A program made the position numbers and the translations under genes. From Pseudonocardia petroleophila (GTDB lineage Bacteria > Actinomycetota > Actinomycetes > Mycobacteriales > Pseudonocardiaceae), in assembly GCF_014235185.1 (NCBI RefSeq), contig NZ_CP060131.1, forward strand, positions 5,525,501 through 5,589,500: a stretch of DNA of 64,000 nt, in the 5' to 3' direction. The first letter of the stretch is position 1, and each line of letters opens with the position of its first letter. Below are positions 9,454 to 17,320 of this stretch, piece after piece. The notes under the pieces were generated by a model. It was not told where the DNA came from and ran no database searches. It worked only from the letters and a program-made list of their open reading frames with translations.

Positions 9454-9672
9454 TCAGGCGCGGTAGCCGCCGATGCCCCGTGCGGTGTCCCACGACCCGG
9501 TGTCCGGGCGCTCGTGCGGCGCGGGCCGGGGCGTGGCGCAGACCGTGAGGTGGACGTAGGCGTACATCCAGGTGACGCTGCCGTCGGGGTGGGCGTGGTC
9601 GATGTGCGCCAGGCGCACCAGCGACTCCCCCTCGCCGATGGGGGCGTAGCAGCGTTCGCAGATCATCGTCAT
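9454..9672 (-). CDS. Small zinc-ribbon-like protein
   Basis: A 72-residue cytoplasmic protein. It begins MTMICERCYAPI with a CxxC pair; a third cysteine is near residue 47 (LTVCATP) and histidines are scattered (LAHIDHAH), so a degenerate single-metal site is possible. No known family is recognised with certainty. A GGAG ribosome site precedes the ATG at 9672; the ATG at 9666 is an alternative. It sits 32 bp upstream of hisD on the same strand, but the hisD -10 box lies between them. The role is unknown. Confidence 0.7.
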   Translation of the reverse strand: MTMICERCYAPIGEGESLVRLAHIDHAHPDGSVTWMYAYVHLTVCATPRPAPHERPDTGSWDTARGIGGYRA

Positions 9673-9802
9673 GACACTCCAGACCGGGAGCCTGCAGGGA
9701 GGGTGTGGTGGAGGTCGTCGTTGACGCGTACCCATCACGATTGTCCCCCGCCGGGCGTGGAACGACCGAATCCTGCGGACGTGGCGTCGCCCACGCTCCC
9801 CG

Positions 9803-10651
9803 TCAGCCCGGCAGGAGGTCCAGGCCCAGGTCCAGCGCGGTGACGGAGTGGGTGAGCGCACCGACGGCGAGGAAGTCGACCCCGGTCTCGGCGTAGGCCC
9901 GCGCGTTCTCCAGCGCCAGCCCGCCCGAGGACTCCAGCCGGGTCGGGGCGCTCCCCCGCAGCGCGACGGCCTCACGGGTGCGCTCGACGGAGAAGTTGTC
10001 GAGCAGCACGAGCTCGGCGCCCAGGTCGAGCACCTCCCGCAACTGCTCCAGCGAGTCGACCTCCACCTCGCACGGCAGGTGCGGCGCCCGCTCGCGCGCG
10101 GCCCGCAGCGCCGCCCCGACCGACCCGGCCGCCGCGACGTGGTTGTCCTTGATGAGCACGGCGTCGCCGAGCCCGAGGCGGTGGTTGACGCCCCCGCCGC
10201 AGCGCACCGCGTACTTCTCCAGCAGCCGCAGGCCGGGCAGGGTCTTGCGGGTGTCGCGGATGCGCGCCCCGGTGCCCGCGACGGCGTCGACCCAGGCCGC
10301 GGTGGCCGTCGCGACGCCGGAGAGGTGGCAGAGCAGGTTGAGCGCGGTGCGCTCGGCGGTGAGGAAGGTGCGGACGGGCGCGCGGACGGTGAGCGCCGGG
10401 TCGCCCGCCTCCAGCCGGTCGCCGTCGGAGGCCGCGGAGAGCACCTCGTAGTCGCCGACCACGGCGTCGAGCACGGCGAGCGCGGCCGGGACGCCGGCCA
10501 GCACGCCGGGGCGGCGCGCGGCGAAGGCGCCGACGGCGATCGCGTCGGCCGGAACCGTGGCCTCGGTGGTGGCATCGGGGCCGTAGCGCAGGTCCTCCTC
10601 CAGCGCGGTGGCGACGACGCGGCGGAGATCGTCGGGATCGGGGCCGTTCAC
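9803..10651 (-). CDS. nadC: Nicotinate-nucleotide pyrophosphorylase (quinolinate PRTase)
   Basis: A 282-residue enzyme that converts quinolinate and PRPP to nicotinate mononucleotide, the third step of de novo NAD synthesis. Motifs: LLCHLSGVAT, RDTRKTLPGLR, EKYAVRCGGGVNHR, LIKDNH, CEVEVDS, LLDNF and LESSGG. Length is typical. The GTG start overlaps the nadB stop (GTGA), so it is translationally coupled as the last gene of nadA-nadB-nadC. Confidence 0.97.
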   Translation of the reverse strand: MNGPDPDDLRRVVATALEEDLRYGPDATTEATVPADAIAVGAFAARRPGVLAGVPAALAVLDAVVGDYEVLSAASDGDRLEAGDPALTVRAPVRTFLTAERTALNLLCHLSGVATATAAWVDAVAGTGARIRDTRKTLPGLRLLEKYAVRCGGGVNHRLGLGDAVLIKDNHVAAAGSVGAALRAARERAPHLPCEVEVDSLEQLREVLDLGAELVLLDNFSVERTREAVALRGSAPTRLESSGGLALENARAYAETGVDFLAVGALTHSVTALDLGLDLLPG

Positions 10652-12261
10652 ACCGACACCGCCTTGACCGTGCGGACGACCGGGCCGCCCGACCCGTCGA
10701 GCGCGACCTCCAGGCTCGCGCGCTGCCACACGTCGTCGCGGGCGGGGAAGTCGGTGCGCACGTGGCAGCCCCGGCTCTCGGTGCGGGTGCCCGCGGCGGC
10801 GAGCACCGCGCGGGCGAGCAGGGTGAGCGCGGCGTCCTCGACGCCCGCCCGGTCGATCGGGACCGCGAGGGCGGTGGCCGCGTCGACGGCGTCGGAGGCG
10901 GCGGCGAGGCCGGCCCCGTCCCGCCCGACGCCCGCCGCGCCCGACATGGCCCGTTGCACGACGCCGCGGTCGGCGAGGGGGACGGCGGGGGCCGGGACGG
11001 CAGGAAGGCCACCGTCCCGCCACGAGGCGGCGGCATGGTGGCCGTGCTGCAACTCCGCCACCACCGCCGACGCCGCCCTCGCCCCCATGACGAGCCCCTC
11101 CAGCAGGCTGTTCGAGGCCAGCCGGTTCGCCCCGTGCAGGCCGGTGCGGGCCACCTCCCCCGCGGCGTACAGGCCGGGGACGGCGGTGCGGGTGTGCAGG
11201 TCGGTGACGACCCCGCCGCACGAGTAGTGCGCCGCGGGCGTCACCGGGATGGGCTCGCGCACCGGGTCGATCCCCGCGGCGCGGCACGCCGCGTACACCG
11301 TCGGGAAGCGCGTGGCGAAGCCGTCGAGGGCGCGGGCGTCGAGGTAGACGCAGGCCGTGCCGGTCTCGGCGAGGCGGCGGGTGATCGCGGCGGCCACGAC
11401 GTCGCGCGGGGCCAGGTCGGCGAGCGGGTGCACGCCGGTCATGAAGCGGCGCCCGGCGCGGTCGAGCAGCACCGCGCCCTCGCCACGGACGGCCTCGGTG
11501 ACCAGCGGGCGGCGCCCGACGGCCGGCCCGGTGTAGAGGACGGTCGGGTGGAACTGCACGAACTCGAGATCGGCCGCCGACGCCCCGGCCCGCAGCGCGA
11601 GCGCGACGCCGTCGCCGGTGGCGGTCTCCGGGTTGGTCGTGGAGGAGTAGAGCTGGCCGTAGCCGCCGGTCGCGAGGAGCACGGCGGCGGCGCGCAGCAC
11701 GCCGGGGCGGCCCTCGTCGTCGAGCACGGCCAGGCCGGCGGCCCGCCCGTCGGGGGTGCGCAGGACGTCGACCGCGACGTGCCCGATCAGCAGCGGCAAC
11801 CCGTCCGCGGCGTGCACGAGGGCCCGCTCGACCTCGGCCCCGGTGGCGTCGCCGCCGGCGTGCACCACACGGAACGCGGAGTGCCCGCCCTCGCGGGTCC
11901 GGGCGAGCCGTCCGTCGGGGCCCGCATCCGGATCCGCCCGGTCGAAGCGCGCTCCCCGCTCCCGCAGCCGGGCCACGGCCGCGGGACCGTCGGCGATGAT
12001 CGACGCCACCGCCGCGGCGTCGCACAGGCCGCCGCCGGCCTCGAGGGTGTCGGCGACGTGGGCCTGCACGCTGTCGCCGGGGACGTCACCGACGACGACG
12101 GCGACCCCGCCCTGCGCCCAGCGCGTCGACCCGGCGTCGACCGCGTCCTTGGTGACGACGACGACCCGCAGGCCCGCCGCGGCGGCGTCGAGGGCGGCGG
12201 TCAGCCCCGCGACCCCGCTGCCGACGACGACGAGGTCCGCCTCGGCCTCCCACGCGCTCAC
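10648..12261 (-). CDS. nadB: L-aspartate oxidase
   Basis: A 537-residue FAD enzyme that oxidises aspartate to iminoaspartate for NadA. Seen: the N-terminal FAD fold VVGSGVAGLTAAL, STRWAQGGVA, the active-site region TREGGHSAFRVVHAGGDATG, EFVQFHPT, RGEGAVLLD, the YSCGGVVTDLHT substrate loop and the second flavin motif GLYAAGEVARTGLHGANRLASN (split across the C-terminal half). A helical fumarate-reductase-like C-terminal domain follows. The GTG start overlaps the nadA stop (GTGA). Confidence 0.97.
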   Translation of the reverse strand: MSAWEAEADLVVVGSGVAGLTAALDAAAAGLRVVVVTKDAVDAGSTRWAQGGVAVVVGDVPGDSVQAHVADTLEAGGGLCDAAAVASIIADGPAAVARLRERGARFDRADPDAGPDGRLARTREGGHSAFRVVHAGGDATGAEVERALVHAADGLPLLIGHVAVDVLRTPDGRAAGLAVLDDEGRPGVLRAAAVLLATGGYGQLYSSTTNPETATGDGVALALRAGASAADLEFVQFHPTVLYTGPAVGRRPLVTEAVRGEGAVLLDRAGRRFMTGVHPLADLAPRDVVAAAITRRLAETGTACVYLDARALDGFATRFPTVYAACRAAGIDPVREPIPVTPAAHYSCGGVVTDLHTRTAVPGLYAAGEVARTGLHGANRLASNSLLEGLVMGARAASAVVAELQHGHHAAASWRDGGLPAVPAPAVPLADRGVVQRAMSGAAGVGRDGAGLAAASDAVDAATALAVPIDRAGVEDAALTLLARAVLAAAGTRTESRGCHVRTDFPARDDVWQRASLEVALDGSGGPVVRTVKAVSV

Positions 12262-13247
12262 TCCCCGCCTCCGGGCTGCCCGATCGCGATCATCCGCTGC
12301 ACCGCGGCGCGCCCGCGCTCGGCGAGCTCGGGGTCGACGTGCACCTCGTCGCGGCCCTCGCGCAGCGCCCGCAGGAGCTTCGCCGGGGTGATCATCTTCA
12401 TGTAGTGGCACGACGCCCGGTCGTTGACCGCGCGGAAGTCGACCTCCGGCGCCGCCCGCCGCAGCTGGTGCAGCATCCCGACCTCGGTCGCGACCAGCAC
12501 CGTGCCGCCGGGCTTCGCCTCGCGGGCGGCGTCGAGCATGCCGCCCGTCGAGAGGATCTTGACGTGCTCGGCGGGCACCGCGCCGGCCCCGGCGAGGTAG
12601 AGCGCCGAGGTGGCGCACCCGCACTCGGGGTGCACGTAGAGGTCGGCCTCGGGGTGGGCCTCGGACTGCGCGGTGAGCGCCGGGCCGCTGATGCCCGCGT
12701 GCACGTGGCACTCCCCCGCCCACACGTGCATGTTCTGCCGGCCGGTGATCCGGCGGACGTGCGCGCCGAGGAACTGGTCGGGCAGGAACAGCACCTCGCG
12801 GTCGGCCGGGATCGACTCCACGACCTCGACGGCGTTCGACGACGTGCAGCAGACGTCGGTCTCCGCCTTCACCGCCGCCGTCGTGTTGACGTAGCTGACG
12901 ACCACCGCGCCGGGGTGCTCGGCCTTCCAGGACCGCAGCTGGTCGGCGGTGATCGAGTCGGCCAGCGAGCAGCCCGCCCCCGCGTCCGGGATCAGCACCG
13001 TCTTCTCGGGTGAGAGGATCTTCGCGGTCTCCGCCATGAAGTGGACGCCGCAGAACACGATCGTCGACGCGGTCGACTCCGCCGCGATCCGGGACAGGGC
13101 CAGCGAGTCACCGGTGAAGTGCGCGACGTCCTGGATCTCGGGGAGCTGGTAGTTGTGCGCCAGCACCACGGCGTCCTGGGCCTGGGCGAGCGCCCGGACC
13201 TCCTCGGCCCATCCGGCGTCCACCGCCGGGGCTTCGGTCGTCGTCAT
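12258..13247 (-). CDS. nadA: Quinolinate synthase
   Basis: A 329-residue [4Fe-4S] enzyme that condenses iminoaspartate with dihydroxyacetone phosphate. Seen: LAHNYQLPEIQDVAHFTGDS, VFCGVHFMAETAKIL, the cysteine in CSLADS, YVNTTAAVKAETDVCCTSSN, and HPECGC; these supply the three cluster cysteines of the family. A GAGGAGG ribosome site precedes the ATG. It is the first gene of the NAD operon, directly downstream of the palindromic operator shared with divergent nrtR. Confidence 0.97.
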   Translation of the reverse strand: MTTTEAPAVDAGWAEEVRALAQAQDAVVLAHNYQLPEIQDVAHFTGDSLALSRIAAESTASTIVFCGVHFMAETAKILSPEKTVLIPDAGAGCSLADSITADQLRSWKAEHPGAVVVSYVNTTAAVKAETDVCCTSSNAVEVVESIPADREVLFLPDQFLGAHVRRITGRQNMHVWAGECHVHAGISGPALTAQSEAHPEADLYVHPECGCATSALYLAGAGAVPAEHVKILSTGGMLDAAREAKPGGTVLVATEVGMLHQLRRAAPEVDFRAVNDRASCHYMKMITPAKLLRALREGRDEVHVDPELAERGRAAVQRMIAIGQPGGGE

Positions 13248-13260
13248 GACCCCTCCTCGT

Positions 13261-13283
13261 GTTTTCGACTAGTAGTCGTAAAC
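13261..13283. promoter_or_regulatory. Palindromic operator, probable NrtR site
   Basis: A 23-bp palindrome: GTTT, one mismatch, CGACTA, central G, TAGTCG, one mismatch, AAAC. It lies 13 bp before the nadA ATG and 103 bp before the nrtR GTG. NrtR proteins bind roughly 21-bp palindromes upstream of NAD genes (family knowledge), so this is the natural operator for nadABC. The assignment to NrtR is an inference from position and symmetry. Confidence 0.65.
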
Positions 13284-13374
13284 TAGGCACGATGCTAGCA
13301 GTGGAGCCTCCGGGAGGCACGCACCGCGTGACCTGCGCCTCACCTGACGGACATCCGCCGTTCACCCGCTCCCC

Positions 13375-13380
13375 TACGAT
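13375..13380 (+). promoter_or_regulatory. -10 box of nrtR
   Basis: TACGAT, 6 nt before the GTG at 13387, predicting a leaderless nrtR mRNA. It lies about 90 bp from the palindrome, so nrtR autoregulation through that site is less certain than nadA control. Confidence 0.5.
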
Positions 13381-13386
13381 CACGCT

Positions 13387-14145
13387 GTGAGCGCGACCGG
13401 ACACGAGGTGCTCGCGGCGGTGCTGCGCGTCGGGGACACCGGGGGCGTGCAGGTCCTCGCCTGGGAGCGGGCCCGCGAGCCGGACAAGGGCCGGTGGGCC
13501 CTGCCGGGCGGGCGGCTGGGCGACGACGAGGACGTCGAGGCGTCGGTGCTGCGCCAGCTCGCGGAGAAGGTCGACGTCCGCGAGGTCGCGCACGTCGAGC
13601 AGCTCGGGGTGTTCAGCGACCCCGGCCGGGTGCCGGGGACCCGCCTCATCGCGACGGCGTTCCTCGGCCTCGTCCCGTCCGACGTCGACCCGGCGGTCCC
13701 GGACGACACGGCCTGGCGCACCGTCAGCCCGCCGCCCGCCGACGGCGCCCCCGCCCCGGACGCCCTGCCCACCCCGGTCCGCACCCCCGCGCTGGCCGGC
13801 GCCGCGTTCGACCACGGCACGATCGTCGCCGCCGCGCGCGACCGGCTCCGGGCGAAGCTGTCCTACACCAACCTCGGGTTCGCCCTCGCCCCGCGCGAGT
13901 TCACCATCTCCGCCCTGCGCGACCTCTACGTCACCGCGCTCGGCCACCCGGTCTCCGCCACCAACCTGCAGCGCGTCCTGACCCGCCGCGCGCTGCTCGA
14001 ACCGACCGGCGCCGTCGCCCCTCCCGGACCCTCCGGCGGGCGGCCCGCGGCCCTGTTCCGGTTCACCGACCGGACCCTGCGCGTCACCGACGCCTTCGCC
14101 GTGCTTAAGCCGCCGGGCGAGCACGGACGGGGCGCCGTACCGTAG
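13387..14145 (+). CDS. nrtR: NrtR-type Nudix-related transcriptional regulator of NAD synthesis
   Basis: A 252-residue protein. The N-terminal half (to about residue 140) has a Nudix fold with the region GGRLGDDEDVEASVLRQLAE: relative to the hydrolase box, the RE glutamate is Gln and one EE glutamate is Lys, so catalysis is probably lost. The C-terminal third (from about SYTNLGFALAPREF) is the winged-helix DNA-binding domain typical of NrtR, with ISALRDLYVTALGH and NLQRVLTRRALL. Family members repress NAD genes and sense NAD-pathway metabolites. Divergence from nadABC across a palindrome fits. The GTG start follows a -10 box. An ADP-ribose hydrolase is the alternative, but it is weakened by the degenerate box. 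Confidence 0.9.
   Translation: MSATGHEVLAAVLRVGDTGGVQVLAWERAREPDKGRWALPGGRLGDDEDVEASVLRQLAEKVDVREVAHVEQLGVFSDPGRVPGTRLIATAFLGLVPSDVDPAVPDDTAWRTVSPPPADGAPAPDALPTPVRTPALAGAAFDHGTIVAAARDRLRAKLSYTNLGFALAPREFTISALRDLYVTALGHPVSATNLQRVLTRRALLEPTGAVAPPGPSGGRPAALFRFTDRTLRVTDAFAVLKPPGEHGRGAVP
14138..14143 (+). promoter_or_regulatory. -10 box of the LON-domain gene
   Basis: TACCGT overlapping the end of nrtR, 6 nt before the GTG at 14150; predicts a leaderless transcript. Confidence 0.45.
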
Positions 14146-14149
14146 GCGC

Positions 14150-14827
14150 GTGGCCGAGACCGTCCCCGTGTTCCCCCTGGGAACCGTGCTCATGCCGGGG
14201 GCCCTGCTGCCGCTGCACATCTTCGAACCGCGCTACCGGCAGCTCACGATCGACCTGGTCGCCGGGGCCGTCCCCGACAAGGAGTTCGGGGTCGTCGCGG
14301 TGCGCGAGGGCTGGACCCCCGACGACGACGGCGTCGCCGGGCTGCACGCCGTCGGCTGCACCGCCTCCCTGCGCGACGTCCGCCGGCTGCCCGACGGGCG
14401 CTTCGACATCGTCACCCGTGGCGCCCGGCGCTTCCGCCTGCTCGACCTCGACGCGGAGTCCAAGCCGTACCTCATGGGGTCGGTGGAGTTCCTGCCCGAC
14501 AGCGCGTTCGAGGGCGGCGACGACCTCACCTCGATGCTCACCACCGCCGCCCGCGACGCCCACCGCCGCTACTGCGGCACCGCGTGGAAGACCGACGACT
14601 GGTCCGAGCCGGACGCCGACATCCCGCCCGCGGAGCTGCCGGGCGCCCTCGCCGCCGACTGCCTGCTCCCGCTGACCGACAAGCAGTCCCTGCTGGAGGA
14701 GGTCTCCCCCACCGAACGGCTGCGGATGGTCCGGATGCTGCTCGCCCGGGAGACCGGGCTGCTCACCCAGCTGCGGGCGGTCCCCGCCCCGATCACGACG
14801 TTCTCGGTGGAGCACAGCGCCAACTGA
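14150..14827 (+). CDS. LON peptidase substrate-binding domain protein
   Basis: A 225-residue stand-alone LON N-terminal (ASB) domain: VPVFPLGTVLMPGALLPLHIFEPRYRQL is the family signature (quoted in part: FPLGTVLMPG, LHIFEPRYR), with RFDIVTRGARRFRLL in the second half and a helical C-terminus ending in a typical ERLRMVRMLLARE stretch. There is no AAA or protease domain. Such proteins are widespread in actinobacteria and have no settled function; they are thought to bind protein substrates. The GTG is the only start before the motif. The gene begins just after nrtR and converges on the PemK-like gene with a 12-bp gap. Confidence 0.9.
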   Translation: MAETVPVFPLGTVLMPGALLPLHIFEPRYRQLTIDLVAGAVPDKEFGVVAVREGWTPDDDGVAGLHAVGCTASLRDVRRLPDGRFDIVTRGARRFRLLDLDAESKPYLMGSVEFLPDSAFEGGDDLTSMLTTAARDAHRRYCGTAWKTDDWSEPDADIPPAELPGALAADCLLPLTDKQSLLEEVSPTERLRMVRMLLARETGLLTQLRAVPAPITTFSVEHSAN

Positions 14828-14839
14828 GGCGCCCGCGCG

Positions 14840-15361
14840 TCAGCTCCAGCCGAAGCGCCCGCGCAGCTCACCGGCGACGCGCTCGAACCGGTCGCGGTCG
14901 AGCACCGCGCCCTCGCGGCGGATGTCGTGCTCCCCGACCTCCAGGACCCGGTCGAGCCGCACGAACGACTCGCGCCCCTCGCGGTCCCACGCCCCGGACC
15001 CGATCGAGACCCAGTCGCGGTCGTCGGCCCGGTCGTGCTGGCTCGACAGCATCAGCCCGACGAGGTCGCCCTCCTGCCGCCCGACGACGAGCAGCGGGCG
15101 GTCCTTGCCGCGCCCGTCGTTCTCCTCGAACGGCACCCAGGCCCAGACGATCTCGCCCGGGTCGGCGGACCCGTCGAGGTCGGGGGCGTAGGCGATGGTG
15201 CGCGGGGAGTCGCCGGTGGGCGCGCTGCGGGCCTGCGTCCGCGGCCGCGGGGCCGCCGGGCCGCCCGAGGGGGGCCTGCCGGTCGGCTGCTGCGAGGACC
15301 GCGACAGCAGGTCCATCCCGATCTTGGCCGCCTGCCGCAGCAGGTTTCCCCAGTTCGCCAT
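14840..15361 (-). CDS. PemK/MazF-fold protein without adjacent antitoxin
   Basis: A 173-residue protein. Residues 1-55 are a basic, Pro/Ser-rich leader with an amphipathic start (MANWGNLLRQAAKIGMDLL). Residues 70-170 look like the PemK/MazF beta-barrel: GEIVWAWVPFEE, DRPLLVVGRQ, VGLMLSS, and FVRLDRVLEV. In MazF toxins the pattern is GDI/VWVVDF, RPvLVv and vpLTS; here the match is partial, and the protein is longer than toxins (about 110). No antitoxin gene is adjacent. It may be a housekeeping relative rather than a toxin. Confidence 0.75.
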   Translation of the reverse strand: MANWGNLLRQAAKIGMDLLSRSSQQPTGRPPSGGPAAPRPRTQARSAPTGDSPRTIAYAPDLDGSADPGEIVWAWVPFEENDGRGKDRPLLVVGRQEGDLVGLMLSSQHDRADDRDWVSIGSGAWDREGRESFVRLDRVLEVGEHDIRREGAVLDRDRFERVAGELRGRFGWS

Positions 15362-15429
15362 GCGCCCAGCATGGCCGACCTCCCGGTCGGCCGTGCGCGC
15401 GCCCTCCGCCCGGGTCGCGGGACCGGCCG

Positions 15430-15621
15430 CTACGCGCTCCGGAGCTCGCCGTGCCTGCTGCAGCGGGCCGTCCAGCCCACCGGGTTGACCTGCACGACCA
15501 TCCGCCGCGCGCAGTCGGGGCAGTAGCGCGGCGGCTCCAGGTCGCGCCGGGCCGCGCAGCGCGGGTGGTCCCCGGCGGGCTGCCCGCACTGGTCGCAGAA
15601 GACGTGGTCGGGGGAGGCCAT
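15430..15621 (-). CDS. bsaP: Biotin synthase auxiliary protein BsaP
   Basis: A 63-residue cysteine-rich protein: FCDQCGQPAGDH, then CAARRDLEPPRYCPDCARR and ARCSRHG, giving six cysteines, mostly in CxxC pairs. Its start overlaps the bioB stop (TGATG). A small cysteine-rich protein directly after bioB is the known arrangement of BsaP, which mycobacterial-type BioB needs to turn dethiobiotin into biotin. The call rests on position, size and the cysteine pattern. A generic zinc ribbon is the alternative. Confidence 0.85.
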   Translation of the reverse strand: MASPDHVFCDQCGQPAGDHPRCAARRDLEPPRYCPDCARRMVVQVNPVGWTARCSRHGELRSA

Positions 15622-16631
15622 CAGAGGGTGTCGTTCAGCGCCTTGATCGGCATCTGCAGCTCGCCGAGCAGGTCGATGTCGGACTCCGCGGCCCGGCCCA
15701 GCGTCGTCAGGTAGTTGCCGACGATGACGGCGTTGATCCCGCCCAGCAGGCCCTTGCGCGCACCCAGGTCGCCCAGCGTGATCTCCCGGCCGCCCGCGAA
15801 GCGGAGCACCGTGCGCGGCAGCGCGAGCCGGAACGCGGCCACCGCGCGCAGCGCGTCGGCGCCCGCCATCGGCTCCTGGTCCCCGAACGGCGTGCCCGGG
15901 CGCGGGTTGAGGAAGTTCAGCGGCACCTCGTCCGGGGTGAGCGCGGCCAGCTGCGCCGCGAACTCCGCGCGCTGCTCCAGGGTCTCCCCCATCCCCAGGA
16001 TCCCGCCGCAGCACACCTCCATGCCGGCCTCGCGCACCAGCCGCAGCGTCTCCGCCCGCTCCTCCCAGGTGTGCGTGGTGACCACGTTCGGGAAGTGCGA
16101 CCGGGCCGTCTCCAGGTTGTGGTTGTAGCGGTGCACGCCCATCGCGGCGAGCTGGTCGACCTGCTCCTGGTCCAGCATCCCCAGCGAGCACGCGATGTTG
16201 ATGTCGATCTCGTCCTTGATCGCCGCGATGCCCGCCGCGACCTGCGCCATCAGCCGGGCGTCCGGACCCCGCACCGCCGCGACGATGCAGAACTCCGTCG
16301 CCCCGGTCTTCGCGGTCTGCTTCGCCGCCTCGACCAGCGCCGGGACGTCGAGCCACGCCGAGCGCACCGGTGAGGCGAACAGGCCGGACTGCGAGCAGAA
16401 GTGGCAGTCCTCGGGACACCCGCCGGTCTTGAGCGAGATGATCCCCTCGACCTCGACCTCCGGCCCGCACCAGCGCATCCGCACGTCGTGGGCGAGCTGG
16501 AGCAGGTCGTCGAGCGCGTCGTCGGGCAGGCGCAGCACCTCGAGCACCTGGGCCTCGTCGAGGCCGACTCCCTCCTCCAGCACCTGGGCGCGGGCGGTGG
16601 ACAGGATGGCGGCGGCTTCGGTGGTCGTCAC
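15621..16631 (-). CDS. bioB: Biotin synthase
   Basis: A 336-residue radical SAM enzyme that inserts sulfur into dethiobiotin. The SAM cluster motif is GGCPEDCHFCSQS (CxxxCxxC); the [2Fe-2S] ligands are expected in FCIVAA, the INIACSLG strand and EVCCGGILGMGET; YNHNLET, LNFLNPRPGTPF and GGREITLGDLG complete the barrel. The GTG start overlaps the bioD stop. It is translationally linked to bsaP downstream, consistent with a BioB that depends on BsaP. Confidence 0.97.
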   Translation of the reverse strand: MTTTEAAAILSTARAQVLEEGVGLDEAQVLEVLRLPDDALDDLLQLAHDVRMRWCGPEVEVEGIISLKTGGCPEDCHFCSQSGLFASPVRSAWLDVPALVEAAKQTAKTGATEFCIVAAVRGPDARLMAQVAAGIAAIKDEIDINIACSLGMLDQEQVDQLAAMGVHRYNHNLETARSHFPNVVTTHTWEERAETLRLVREAGMEVCCGGILGMGETLEQRAEFAAQLAALTPDEVPLNFLNPRPGTPFGDQEPMAGADALRAVAAFRLALPRTVLRFAGGREITLGDLGARKGLLGGINAVIVGNYLTTLGRAAESDIDLLGELQMPIKALNDTL

Positions 16632-17320
16632 GATCCGGGACTATGCCATTTCCCGCCCAGTTCGGGCGAAAGACTGTGACGGGCGACGGCCGCGAACTCC
16701 TCCGGGGGCAGCGTCCCCGCCCCCTCGGCGACCGCGCCGAGCAGCGGCGCCCCGGTGACGGCGGGCAGGTCGGCGAGGTTGCAGCGGGCCGCGAGATCGG
16801 GGTCGCGCGGCCACGACCCGATCACGACCCCGGCGCAGCCCAGCCCGCGCGCCGCCAGCGCCTCGGTGGTCAGCGCGGTGTGGTTGAGCGTGCCCAGACC
16901 GGCGGCGGCGACGACGAGCACCGGCGCGTCGAGGGCCGCGGCGACGTCGGCGAGCGTCCCGTCGTCGTCGAACCGGACGAGCAGCCCGCCCGCCCCCTCG
17001 ACGAGCACGAGGTCGTGGTCGGCGGCCAGCTCCCGGGCCGCCGCGGCCGCCGCGGCCGGGGTGACCGGCGGCACGCCCGCGCGGCGGGCGGCGGTGCCGG
17101 GGGCGAGCGGGTCGGGGTAGCGGCCGAGCTCGCGGCCGGTGACGCCGGGGACGAGGCGACCGACGTCGGCGAGGTCACCGGGCTCGTCGGGCCCCACCCC
17201 GGTCTGGGCGGGCTTGAGCACGGCGACGCGGCCCGTCGCCAGTGCCGCCACCGCCGCGGTGACGACGGTCTTGCCGACGCCCGTCCCGGTGCCGGTGACG
17301 ACGAGGACCCGCCCGCTCAC
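16628..17320 (-). CDS. bioD: Dethiobiotin synthetase
   Basis: A 230-residue ATP-dependent carboxylase that closes the ureido ring of dethiobiotin. The P-loop VTGTGTGVGKTVVTAA is at the N-terminus, followed by LKPAQTGV (substrate Lys and Thr), LVEGAGGLLVRF with the Glu-Gly-Ala-Gly strand, and GLGTLNHTALTTEAL. The GTG start overlaps the bioF stop (GTGA) and its own stop overlaps the bioB GTG, so bioF-bioD-bioB-bsaP are chained by overlaps. Confidence 0.96.
   Translation of the reverse strand: MSGRVLVVTGTGTGVGKTVVTAAVAALATGRVAVLKPAQTGVGPDEPGDLADVGRLVPGVTGRELGRYPDPLAPGTAARRAGVPPVTPAAAAAAARELAADHDLVLVEGAGGLLVRFDDDGTLADVAAALDAPVLVVAAAGLGTLNHTALTTEALAARGLGCAGVVIGSWPRDPDLAARCNLADLPAVTGAPLLGAVAEGAGTLPPEEFAAVARHSLSPELGGKWHSPGS

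Noticed and set aside
13387..14145. Active Nudix hydrolase
   Set aside because: Two catalytic glutamates of the Nudix box are replaced, and a winged-helix domain plus a NAD operon point to NrtR.
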